Positions 1 through 5,504 of a DNA stretch of 6,267 nt are shown here, in pieces. The notes under the pieces were generated by a model. That model did no database searches. It was given only the letters and a program-made list of their open reading frames with translations, and was not told the origin of the DNA. How positions within the stretch are numbered: the stretch's first letter is position 1; each line of letters opens with the position of its first letter. The position numbers were made by a program, and so were the translations under genes. The stretch is from Rhodocyclaceae bacterium (GTDB lineage: Bacteria; Pseudomonadota; Gammaproteobacteria; Burkholderiales; Rhodocyclaceae): the NCBI GenBank assembly GCA_027325905.1, contig DAIEEM010000270.1, forward strand, positions 1 through 6,267, written 5' to 3'.

Positions 1-276
1 CAGGGTGACGCGGCCCTGTCGGAGGAAATCCGCGAGCGGGTATTCCCGAACGCGCGGCTGAAGGGGGGCGCAAACCTGCTGGTGATGCCGACGCTGGACG
101 CCGCCAACATCACCTTCAACGTGCTCAAGGCCACGGCCGGCAACGGCATCACCGTCGGGCCGATCCTGCTCGGCGCCGCCAAGCCGGCGCACATCCTGAC
201 GCCGACGGCGACGGTGCGGCGCCTGGTCAACATGACGGCGCTGGCGGTGGTGGACGCCAATCACCAGCGCGAGTGA
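1..276 (+). CDS. maeB: NADP-dependent malic enzyme, C-terminal end (partial)
   Basis: This is the 3' end of a gene that begins before the window: 91 codons in frame 1, ending in TGA at 274-276. The residues match the end of the phosphotransacetylase-like domain of MaeB-type malic enzymes. The visible run has RERVFPNARLKGGANLLVMP, then a DAANITFN segment, VGPILLGAAKPAHILTP, and a VRRLVNMTALAVVDA ending. Known of the family: MaeB proteins are about 760 residues, with an N-terminal malic enzyme catalytic domain that decarboxylates malate to pyruvate using NADP, and a C-terminal domain homologous to phosphate acetyltransferase that is thought to be regulatory. Only the latter is here, so catalytic residues cannot be checked. 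A free-standing phosphate acetyltransferase is the main alternative, but the ending fits MaeB better. A palindromic hairpin follows the stop by 7 bases. Confidence 0.88.
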   Translation, partial: QGDAALSEEIRERVFPNARLKGGANLLVMPTLDAANITFNVLKATAGNGITVGPILLGAAKPAHILTPTATVRRLVNMTALAVVDANHQRE

Positions 277-283
277 GCGGCGG

Positions 284-305
284 ACGCCGGGACGCGTCCC
301 GGCGT
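284..305 (+). terminator. Perfect GC-rich palindrome after maeB, candidate terminator
   Basis: A 22-base perfect palindrome: left arm ACGCCGGGAC, centre GC, right arm GTCCCGGCGT. It starts 7 bases after the maeB stop. As RNA it would fold with at least 8 GC-rich pairs around a loop of about 6 bases. Only TTAT follows, with no U-tract, so it is not a textbook intrinsic terminator. Its position just after the stop argues for transcription termination or 3'-end protection of the malic enzyme mRNA. A protein-binding palindrome upstream of qor is the alternative. Confidence 0.5.
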
Positions 306-326
306 TATCCCCGGTCGGCCGCAGGG

Positions 327-355
327 TTGAATTTTCCGCGCCGGCGGGGTAGCTT
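327..355 (+). promoter_or_regulatory. Weak sigma-70-like promoter candidate for qor
   Basis: TTGAAT at 327-332 resembles a -35 box. After a 17-base spacer, TAGCTT at 350-355 is a poor -10 match, sharing only the first two bases and the last with TATAAT. It lies between the hairpin after maeB and the qor start, which is where a promoter is needed if the hairpin terminates. The spacing is ideal but the -10 is weak, so this is tentative. Confidence 0.3.
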
Positions 356-390
356 CTGCGCCAAGCAACTGCGAAGAATCGAGGCGCCCC

Positions 391-1365
391 ATGACTCACG
401 CCATTCGCCTGCATCAAACCGGCGGCCCGGAAGTGCTGCGCTGGGAAGAGGCCGCGCTTGCCGCGCCGCAGCCGAACGAAGCGACGGTGCGCCACCATGC
501 CGTCGGCGTGAACTTCATCGACATCTACCATCGCAGCGGCCTCTATCCGCTGCCGCTGCCTTCCGGGCTGGGCCTCGAAGGCGCCGGCGTGGTGACGGCG
601 GTGGGCGGCGCGGTGACGGACCTCAAGGTCGGCGACCGCGTCGCCTATGCCGGCGGTCCGGTCGGCGCCTACAGCGAGGCGCGCAACATTCCGGCCGACC
701 GGCTGGTGAAGCTGCCCGAGAACATCTCCTTCGGGACCGGCGCGGCGATGATGCTGCAGGGGCTCACGGCGCAGTACCTGTTGCGGCGCACCTACCGCGT
801 GCAGCCGGGCGACACCATCCTCATCCACGCCGCGGCCGGCGGCGTCGGCCTCATCGTCTGCCAGTGGGCGAAGGCGCTCGGCGCCACGGTGATAGGCACC
901 GTCGGTTCCGACGCCAAGGCGGCGCTGGCCAAGTCGCACGGCTGCGACCACGCGATCATCTATACGCGCGAGAACTTCACGGCACGCGTGCGCGAAATAA
1001 CCGCCGGCGCCGGCGTGCCGGTGGTCTACGATTCCATCGGCAAGGACACCTTCATGGGCTCGCTCGACTGCCTGCGCCCGCTCGGCATGATGGCGAGCTT
1101 CGGCAGTTCGTCGGGCCCGGTGCCGCCCTTCGATCTCGGCGAGCTCGCCAAGCGCGGATCGCTGTTCGTCACCCGGCCGTCGCTGTTCGCCTATTCGGCG
1201 CAGCGCGAAGACCTCGTGCTCATGGCGAACGAATTGTTCGATGTCGTCGACAGCGGCAAGGTGAAGATCGAAGTCAACCAAACCTATGCGCTGAAGGACG
1301 CGGCGACCGCCCACGCCGCCCTCGCGGCGCGCAAGACCACCGGATCGACGGTCCTGCTGCCGTAA
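391..1365 (+). CDS. qor: NADPH:quinone oxidoreductase, zinc-independent MDR family
   Basis: A 324-residue protein, close to the E. coli Qor length of 327. It belongs to the zinc-independent quinone oxidoreductases of the medium-chain dehydrogenase/reductase superfamily, soluble enzymes that reduce quinones with NADPH, usually by one electron. Visible features in order: the N-terminal GroES-like domain with VGVNFIDIYHRSGLYPLPLP (about 38-57) and GLGLEGAGVV (59-68); the LQGLTAQYLLRRTY segment (122-135); and the nucleotide-binding motif AAAGGVG at 147-153 followed by CQWAKALGATVIGTVG. VVYDSIGKDTF (211-221) and SLFVTRPSL (257-265) are also typical. There are no zinc-ligand cysteine clusters, as expected. 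The start is the ATG with GAGG at 381-384, six bases upstream. It lies between a hairpin after maeB and an inverted repeat after its own stop, so it may be transcribed alone. Physiological substrate unknown. Confidence 0.93.
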   Translation: MTHAIRLHQTGGPEVLRWEEAALAAPQPNEATVRHHAVGVNFIDIYHRSGLYPLPLPSGLGLEGAGVVTAVGGAVTDLKVGDRVAYAGGPVGAYSEARNIPADRLVKLPENISFGTGAAMMLQGLTAQYLLRRTYRVQPGDTILIHAAAGGVGLIVCQWAKALGATVIGTVGSDAKAALAKSHGCDHAIIYTRENFTARVREITAGAGVPVVYDSIGKDTFMGSLDCLRPLGMMASFGSSSGPVPPFDLGELAKRGSLFVTRPSLFAYSAQREDLVLMANELFDVVDSGKVKIEVNQTYALKDAATAHAALAARKTTGSTVLLP

Positions 1366-1373
1366 CGAAGAAC

Positions 1374-1405
1374 GCATGGGCCGGTGGTAGACTGCCGGCC
1401 CATGC
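1374..1405 (+). repeat. 11-bp inverted repeat spanning the qor/parA junction and the parA ATG
   Basis: Left arm GCATGGGCCGG (1374-1384) and right arm CCGGCCCATGC (1395-1405) are perfect reverse complements separated by 10 bases (1385-1394). It begins 8 bases after the qor stop, so it could end qor transcription, although no T-run follows. The right arm contains the ATG (1402-1404) of the next gene, so in a read-through transcript from qor the start codon would be paired inside the stem. The loop contains TAGACT (1388-1393), a plausible -10 box. Terminator, translational gate and operator are all possible; the repeat itself is directly visible. Confidence 0.6.
1388..1393 (+). promoter_or_regulatory. 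Possible -10 box for a leaderless parA transcript
   Basis: TAGACT lies 8 bases upstream of the ATG at 1402, so a transcript initiated from it would begin at or within a base or two of the start codon. No Shine-Dalgarno-like sequence precedes that ATG, which fits leaderless translation. No convincing -35 box is present: the hexamer 17 bases upstream is ACGAAG. This is a weak call resting on position. Confidence 0.25.
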
Positions 1406-2049
1406 GCAATTCATTTCTCGTCGCCAATCCGAAAGGCGGCAGCGGCAAGAGCACGCTGGCGACCAATCTCGCCGGCTGGTTCGCGCGGCGCGGACATCGC
1501 ACCATGCTCGGCGACATCGACCGCCAGCAGTCGTCGCGCGAGTGGCTGCGCATGCGCGCGCCGTCGCTGCCGCATATCGCCAGTTGGGAGATCGAAGCCG
1601 ACAAGCCGGCGCGTCCGCCCAAGGAAACCACGCACGTCGTCCTCGATACGCCGGCCGGGCTGCACGGCAAGAAGCTGGCGCAAGTGCTGAAGGCCGTCGA
1701 GCGCGTCATCGTGCCGCTGCAGCCGTCGATATTCGACATCATGGCGACGCGCGATTTCCTCGACGTCCTGCTCGAGGAAAAGAAAGTGCGCAAGCAGCAT
1801 GCCTTCGTCGCCGTGGTCGGCATGCGCGTCGACGCGCGCACGCGGGCGGCGGCGGAACTGGAGCGCTTTCTCGAGGGTGCCGGCGTGCCGGTGCTGACCT
1901 TCCTGCGCGACACCCAGAACTACGTGCAGGCCGCGGCCCACGGCATGACGATCTTCGAGATGCCGGCGTCCCGCGCCTCCCAGGACTGGGAGCAGTGGCT
2001 GCCGCTCATCGCCTGGGCCGAAACCGGCGAGATCGAGGGCGCGGCCTAG
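1402..2049 (+). CDS. Orphan ParA/MinD-family ATPase
   Basis: A 215-residue P-loop ATPase of the deviant Walker A class (ParA/MinD/MipZ). Seen: KGGSGKST at residues 11-18, with signature lysine K11 and P-loop K16; the Walker A' region GDIDRQQSSREW with D38/D40; Walker B VVLDTPAGL (79-87, D82); and VIVPLQPSIFDI (102-113), matching the segment after Walker B in the family. Members dimerise on ATP and position DNA or protein cargo. The protein is short because the stretch between A' and Walker B is compact and there is no N-terminal helix-turn-helix, as in small orphan ParA proteins rather than plasmid-type ParA. No ParB, chemotaxis, flagellar or capsule gene is nearby, so the cargo is unknown. 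I chose ATG 1402 because residue 1 then sits ten residues before the P-loop lysine, as usual in the family; an in-frame GTG at 1384 would add six residues and also lacks a ribosome-binding site. It converges with the GGDEF gene, overlapping it by three bases. Confidence 0.85.
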   Translation: MRNSFLVANPKGGSGKSTLATNLAGWFARRGHRTMLGDIDRQQSSREWLRMRAPSLPHIASWEIEADKPARPPKETTHVVLDTPAGLHGKKLAQVLKAVERVIVPLQPSIFDIMATRDFLDVLLEEKKVRKQHAFVAVVGMRVDARTRAAAELERFLEGAGVPVLTFLRDTQNYVQAAAHGMTIFEMPASRASQDWEQWLPLIAWAETGEIEGAA

Positions 2050-2957
2050 AACAGCTCGACGTCGGTGTGGAGCACATGGTGCTTCACCAGCTTGCCGGCG
2101 TCGATGAGTTCCTCGTAGCAGCACACCAGGTTGCGGCCGTTTTCCTTGGCGTAATAGAGCGCCTCGTCGGCGTCGTCGAGGATGATCGACGGCGTGTCGT
2201 AGAGGCCGATGCGCGTGAACCCGGTGCTGACGGTAACGTGCTCGACTTGCGGAAACAGGTGCTCGTCGATGGTCTTGCGATAGCGCTCGAAGATGGCGCG
2301 GGCGTTGTCGAGATCGGTCGGCTTCAGCAGCACGACGAATTCCTCGCCGCCGAAGCGGAACAGCTTGTCTTGCGAGCGGAACGCCGACTTCATCATGTTG
2401 GCGACGAGGATCAGCACTTCGTCGCCGATGAGGTGGCCGAACTTGTCGTTGATCGGTTTGAAGTGGTCGATGTCGATGACGCCCAGCCAGTGGTGCTGCG
2501 TCTGCTTGCCGGGCTGGCGGCGCTGCGGCTGGCGCCGCGCCGGCGACAGCGCGTCGCCTTCGTTGGCGACGTGGGAGAGGATGTTGATCAGGTACTCGTC
2601 GAAGGTCTTGCGGTTGAGCAGCCCGGTCAGCGTGTCGATCTCGCTGTAGTCGAGCAGGGCGACGCAATTGCGGAACAGCGCGATGAGGCCGGCGACGACG
2701 ATGCGCTTGGCGGCGTCGAGCGGCGCGCGGCATTTGAGCGTGGCGAAGCCGAAGGTCTCCTGGCCGATGCCGTCGATGGCGAAGGCGTGGCGGCAAAGGC
2801 CGCTGCCCGGCTCGCTGTCTTCGAACATGGCGCCATTGGCCAGGCAAGCGTGAAGATGCGGGAAGTGCGCCAGCGAGCCGGTGCCCTGCGGCCAGGAAAT
2901 GCCGTCGTCGAGCATGCGCGCGCCGGCGGTGGTGGCATCCGCCGCCAGTCCGACCAT
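2046..2957 (-). CDS. GGDEF diguanylate cyclase, main open frame (5' end frameshifted)
   Basis: This 303-residue frame carries a complete GGDEF domain, which makes cyclic di-GMP from two GTP. Counting from the ATG at 2957: DTLTGLLNRKTF (108-119), IDIDHFKPINDKFGH (161-175) with the metal/GTP-binding aspartates, active-site GGEEF (203-207), and ADEALYYAKENGRN (263-276). An I-site RxxD (R194-D197) lies exactly five residues before GGEEF, so product inhibition is expected. Residues 1-105 look like a degenerate GAF-type sensor (inferred). A basic Gln/Arg/Pro-rich insert (about 139-153) sits between the first helix and the IDIDHF strand. No membrane segment is visible. The ATG at 2957 has no ribosome-binding site. 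A conserved-looking 41-residue start exists in another frame upstream (3109-2987); one extra base near 2987 would join them into a 354-residue protein. The stop shares a CTAG with the convergent parA stop. Confidence 0.88.
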   Translation of the reverse strand: MVGLAADATTAGARMLDDGISWPQGTGSLAHFPHLHACLANGAMFEDSEPGSGLCRHAFAIDGIGQETFGFATLKCRAPLDAAKRIVVAGLIALFRNCVALLDYSEIDTLTGLLNRKTFDEYLINILSHVANEGDALSPARRQPQRRQPGKQTQHHWLGVIDIDHFKPINDKFGHLIGDEVLILVANMMKSAFRSQDKLFRFGGEEFVVLLKPTDLDNARAIFERYRKTIDEHLFPQVEHVTVSTGFTRIGLYDTPSIILDDADEALYYAKENGRNLVCCYEELIDAGKLVKHHVLHTDVELF

Positions 2958-2986
2958 GAGGTCGCCGGGCGGCGCGAACAGCTTGG

Positions 2987-3109
2987 CTTGTAGAGGCGGG
3001 CCGTCTCGGCGCCGCCGAGTTCGCGCAGGGCGCCGACCAGCGCGGCTTCGAGCTGGCCGCGATGGCGCTGGCGCGACATGATGTCGACGTGCTGGAGTAG
3101 GCGTTCCAT
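2987..3109 (-). pseudogene. N-terminal 41 codons of the GGDEF gene, out of frame with the rest
   Basis: From ATG 3109 this frame reads MERLLQHVDIMSRQRHRGQL and continues to GGAETARLYK, which looks like the native start of a cytosolic GGDEF protein. It begins just downstream of a TATACT box. After the AAG codon at 2989-2987 the frame changes: the GGDEF frame resumes at once as AKLFAPPGDL and then the Met at 2957. Supplying one missing base (AAG-GCC-AAG instead of AAGCCAAG) gives a continuous protein. I see no slippery heptamer for programmed shifting. Either the deletion is real, leaving translation of the catalytic part to depend on an internal start, or it is a single-base sequence or assembly error, which I consider at least as likely. 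Confidence 0.65.
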
Positions 3110-3148
3110 GGGCTGGGGAAGCGTCTGCTAAATCCGAATTGGCTACGC

Positions 3149-3154
3149 AGTATA
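3149..3154 (-). promoter_or_regulatory. -10 box candidate for the GGDEF gene
   Basis: On the minus strand this reads TATACT, matching five of six bases of TATAAT, and lies 39 bases upstream of the ATG at 3109. No recognisable -35 box is present at the usual distance, where the sequence is GCGGCG. The position between the end of lysR and the GGDEF start suggests the GGDEF gene has its own promoter rather than depending on read-through from lysR. Confidence 0.4.
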
Positions 3155-3157
3155 GCG

Positions 3158-3179
3158 CGGCGGCTCAGGTGCGCCGCCG
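3158..3179 (-). terminator. Short GC hairpin at the end of lysR
   Basis: CGGCGGC (3158-3164) and GCCGCCG (3173-3179) are reverse complements separated by 8 bases. The stem overlaps the last codons and the TGA of lysR on the minus strand. No U-tract follows it. It could slow or end lysR transcription before the GGDEF promoter, but short GC stems are common by chance in DNA of this composition. Confidence 0.25.
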
Positions 3180-4100
3180 GGCCGGGCCGGCTTTCTCCTG
3201 GCCGAGCAGGCGGCGGCGCCATTGCGGCGTGTCGAGGCGAGCGACGAACCACGCCAGCGCCTTGCCCTCGTGCTCGCTGCGCCAGGCGAGATGTCGCGCC
3301 ACCGGCGGCATCGGTTGCGCCAGGCGCTTGACGACCAGTTCGCCGGCCGCCGCAAGCGCTTCCGCCTGTGCGCGCGGCACGTGGCCGACGCCGAGGCCGG
3401 CCCTTATCGCCGCCAGCTTGTCGTCCGCCGTGGCCACCGTCAGCGTGTCGGCGCCGGAGCCCAGCCCGGCGGTGCGCGCCAGCAACTGGCGCGACGTGTC
3501 GGCCAGCACGATGACGCGATGGCGCGCCACCGCCTGCGGCGCCAGCGGCTCCGCCGCCGCGGCGAGCGCATGGCCCGGCGCCACCGCGAAGACGAACTCG
3601 AGCGCGCCGAACGGGCGCAGCGACCAGCCGCCGCCCGGCGGCGGCTCCCCGGAGGCGCCGATGGCAAGGTCCGCGCGTCTGGTGGCGAGGGCATCCCAGC
3701 CGCCGCCGAGCACTTCGCAGGTCAGGCGCAGGCGCGTGCCGCCGTTGGCGCGGTCGAATTCGGCGATCAGCGGGAACAGCCGCGTGGCGTCGACGCTGGC
3801 GTCGACGGCGATGGCCAATTCGCTTTCCCAGCCCGTCGCCACGCGCCGCACGCGGCATTCGAGTTCGCCGGCGGCGCGCAGCAGGTGGCGGCCTTCCTCC
3901 AGCAGCGCGCGCCCGGCCGCGGTCGGCAGCGCGCGCCGGCCTTCGCGGGCGAACAGCGCGACGCCGAGATCCTGCTCGAGCCGGCGCACCGCATGCGTCA
4001 CCGCCGAGGGCACGCGGTGCAGTTCCTCGGCGGCGGCGGCGAAGCTGCCGCGTACGTCGATGGCGTCGAGCAGTTGCAAGGCTTCGAGGGTAAGTTTCAT
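3165..4100 (-). CDS. LysR-type transcriptional regulator, YhaJ-like
   Basis: A 311-residue LysR-family protein of typical length. The N-terminal winged helix-turn-helix is clear: LTLEALQLLDAIDVRGSFAA (3-22), then AEELHRVPSAVTHAVRRLEQ (24-43) and LGVALFAREGRR (45-56). A linker helix follows to about residue 90, then a periplasmic-binding-protein-like effector domain with RADLAIGASG, the APGH segment and AIRAGLGVGHVP. The start and helix-turn-helix closely resemble E. coli YhaJ as I remember it, including LTLEAL, DAID, RGSFAAAA and RVPSA. YhaJ also lies beside a pirin gene and has been linked to sensing of aromatic or quinone-like compounds. Here the gene is divergent from the pirin-flavodoxin pair, so it probably regulates that operon and itself through the 112-base gap. 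The effector is unknown. ATG 4100 places the helix-turn-helix at the family's usual distance from the start; no strong ribosome-binding site precedes it. Confidence 0.92.
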   Translation of the reverse strand: MKLTLEALQLLDAIDVRGSFAAAAEELHRVPSAVTHAVRRLEQDLGVALFAREGRRALPTAAGRALLEEGRHLLRAAGELECRVRRVATGWESELAIAVDASVDATRLFPLIAEFDRANGGTRLRLTCEVLGGGWDALATRRADLAIGASGEPPPGGGWSLRPFGALEFVFAVAPGHALAAAAEPLAPQAVARHRVIVLADTSRQLLARTAGLGSGADTLTVATADDKLAAIRAGLGVGHVPRAQAEALAAAGELVVKRLAQPMPPVARHLAWRSEHEGKALAWFVARLDTPQWRRRLLGQEKAGPARRRT

Positions 4101-4128
4101 ATTGAACTCAATTCACCAATAAAGTGAA
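4101..4128. promoter_or_regulatory. Two adjacent dyads, candidate LysR operator
   Basis: ATTGA-AC-TCAAT (4101-4112) and TTCAC-N7-GTGAA (4112-4128) are perfect dyads abutting directly upstream of the lysR ATG. The second has the interrupted dyad form common in LysR-family sites, although its spacing is not a strict T-N11-A. Position next to the regulator's own start fits autoregulation. The gap is much more AT-rich than its surroundings, so some dyad symmetry is expected by chance. Confidence 0.4.
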
Positions 4129-4138
4129 AAATGGTCGG

Positions 4139-4167
4139 TTGTCTGCGGCAATGGCCGATACTATATT
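4139..4167 (+). promoter_or_regulatory. Sigma-70-like promoter for the pirin-flavodoxin operon
   Basis: TTGTCT (4139-4144) matches the -35 consensus at four of six positions. After exactly 17 bases, TATATT (4162-4167) matches the -10 consensus at five of six. The start of transcription would fall near 4174, giving a leader of about 38 bases before the pirin ATG at 4213. Both dyads near lysR lie just upstream of the -35, where a LysR activator would be expected to bind. Confidence 0.55.
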
Positions 4168-4212
4168 GGCAATCGTAGGTGAGCAATATTCATACTTCAA
4201 GCGAGAAATGCC

Positions 4213-4911
4213 ATGATCCAGCTCCGACCCGCCGCCGCCCGAGGCCATGCCGATCATGGCTGGCTGAAGACCTGGCACAGCTTCTCCTTCGCCGATTATT
4301 ACGATCCGGCCGAAATGGGCTGGAGCGTGCTGCGCGTCATCAACGACGACTACATCGCGCCCGGCCAGGGCTTCGGCCGCCACGGCCACCGCGACATGGA
4401 GATCGTCACCTACCTGCTGTCCGGCCCGCTGGCGCACGGCGACAGCATGCAGAACGCGACGACCTTCCGGCGCCCCGAGGTGCAGCGCATGAGCGCCGGC
4501 CGGGGCGTCACGCACAGCGAGTTCAACCCGTCCGCCGACGAGACCACCCACCTGCTGCAGATCTGGATCGAGCCCGCCGTGCGCGGCATTGCGCCCGAGT
4601 ACGAGCAGAAGTCCTTTCCCGACGAAGCCAAGCGCGGCAAGTGGCTGGCCGTCGCCACGCCCGACGGCCGCGACGGCAGCCTTGCCATCCACCAGGACGC
4701 GAGCCTCTACGCCACCCTGCTGGCGCCGGGCGAAGTGCTGACGTATGTGCCGGCGCCGGGCCGCCGTGCCTACGTGCACATCGTGCGCGGCGAGGCCACG
4801 CTCAACGGCCGCGCCATGGGCAGCGGCGACGGCGCCAAGATCGCCGACGAATCCGAACTCGTGCTCGCCGCTGCCGGCGACACCGAAGTACTGCTGTTCG
4901 ACCTACCCTGA
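4213..4911 (+). CDS. Pirin family protein, YhhW-like (quercetinase-type bicupin)
   Basis: A 232-residue protein with the pirin fold signature. Seen: GHADHGWLKTWHSFSFADYY (11-30), LRVINDDYIAPGQGFGRHGHRDMEI (40-64), and MSAGRGVTHSEFNPS (93-107). The four expected metal ligands are present: H57, H59, H101 and E103. LLQIWIEP (114-121) and DARDGS-like DGRDGS (151-156) are further family marks, and the end LLFDLP is typical. The closest known relative in my recollection is E. coli YhhW, which binds a metal and oxidises quercetin in vitro; the physiological substrate of bacterial pirins is mostly unknown. It is cytosolic with no signal peptide. The start is ATG 4213, preceded by a weak GCGAGAA. It is the first gene of a two-gene operon with the flavodoxin 23 bases downstream, and is divergent from a YhaJ-like LysR gene. 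Confidence 0.93.
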   Translation: MIQLRPAAARGHADHGWLKTWHSFSFADYYDPAEMGWSVLRVINDDYIAPGQGFGRHGHRDMEIVTYLLSGPLAHGDSMQNATTFRRPEVQRMSAGRGVTHSEFNPSADETTHLLQIWIEPAVRGIAPEYEQKSFPDEAKRGKWLAVATPDGRDGSLAIHQDASLYATLLAPGEVLTYVPAPGRRAYVHIVRGEATLNGRAMGSGDGAKIADESELVLAAAGDTEVLLFDLP

Positions 4912-4934
4912 CCATCACCCTCAAGGAGAACCCC

Positions 4935-5501
4935 ATGCCCCAAGTTGCAGTCGTCTACCACAGCGGATACGGCCACACCGCGCGCCAGGCCGAAGCCGTG
5001 CTCGCCGGCGCCCAATCGGTTCCCGGCATCGAAGCCAAGCTCCTGTCCGTCGCCGACGCCGGCGACGCCTTCTGGGCGGACCTGGCCGCCGCCGACGCCA
5101 TCATTTTCGGTGCGCCCACCTACATGGGCAGCGTCTCGGCCAAGTTCAAGGAATTCATGGACGCCAGTTCCAAGCCCTGGTTCACCATGGCCTGGAAGGA
5201 CAAGCTCGCCGCCGGCTTCACCAACTCGGCCTCGCAGTCCGGCGACAAGCTCAACAGCCTGATCCAGATGATGGTGCTCGCCAACCAGCACGGCATGATC
5301 TGGGTGAGCCTCGGCCTGCCGCCCGGCAACAACTCCAGCAAGGGCTCGCCCGACGACCTCAACCGCATCGGCAGCTACAGCGGCGCCATGGCCCAGTCGA
5401 ACGCCGACCAGGGCGCCGACGCCATGCGCGAGAGCGATCTCAAGACCGCCGCGCATCTCGGCCGGCGCGTCGCCGAGACGGCGCTGCGCTTCGGGAAATA
5501 A
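4935..5501 (+). CDS. WrbA/flavodoxin-like FMN-binding protein, probable NAD(P)H:quinone reductase
   Basis: A 188-residue flavodoxin-fold protein. The FMN phosphate loop is HSGYGHTARQAE (9-20), a WrbA-like variant of the flavodoxin S/TxTGNT loop. GAPTYMGSVSAKFKEFMD (59-76) is the second FMN loop, and GFTNSASQSGDKLNSLIQMM (94-113) and HGMIWVSLGLPP (119-130) are typical of the NADPH-dependent FMN reductase/WrbA side of the family. Relatives of this type are tetrameric quinone reductases that transfer two electrons and avoid semiquinones. Full WrbA proteins are near 200 residues and carry PTRFG where this has PTYMG, so I do not assign the symbol. The start is certain: AAGGAGAA at 4923-4930 lies just upstream. 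It follows the pirin gene by 23 bases with no promoter visible in between, so co-transcription is likely. Its stop faces the DUF2721 stop across only three bases. Confidence 0.9.
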   Translation: MPQVAVVYHSGYGHTARQAEAVLAGAQSVPGIEAKLLSVADAGDAFWADLAAADAIIFGAPTYMGSVSAKFKEFMDASSKPWFTMAWKDKLAAGFTNSASQSGDKLNSLIQMMVLANQHGMIWVSLGLPPGNNSSKGSPDDLNRIGSYSGAMAQSNADQGADAMRESDLKTAAHLGRRVAETALRFGK

Positions 5502-5504
5502 GCC

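Noticed and set aside
1384..1401. GTG at 1384 as the start of the ParA-like protein
   Set aside because: It would add six residues (VDCRP-type) not expected in the family, has no ribosome-binding site and lies in the left arm and loop of the inverted repeat; ATG 1402 fits the usual distance to the P-loop.
273..2993. A 906-codon open frame on the + strand crossing qor, parA and the antisense of the GGDEF gene
   Set aside because: It is a shadow frame kept open by high GC. Its translation is Arg/Ala-rich without recognisable domains, and three well-supported genes occupy the same DNA.
2980..2995. Programmed ribosomal frameshifting in the GGDEF gene
   Set aside because: There is no X-XXY-YYZ slippery heptamer and no obvious stimulatory element; a deletion or sequence error is simpler.
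1411..3858. An 815-codon open frame on the - strand through lysR, GGDEF and the antisense of parA
   Set aside because: Low-complexity Arg/Ala/Pro translation typical of an off-frame in GC-rich DNA; the true frames carry clear LysR, GGDEF and ParA motifs.
3222..4127. Long + strand open frames opposite lysR
   Set aside because: They are antisense to a clear LysR-family gene, have biased composition and have no recognisable motif.
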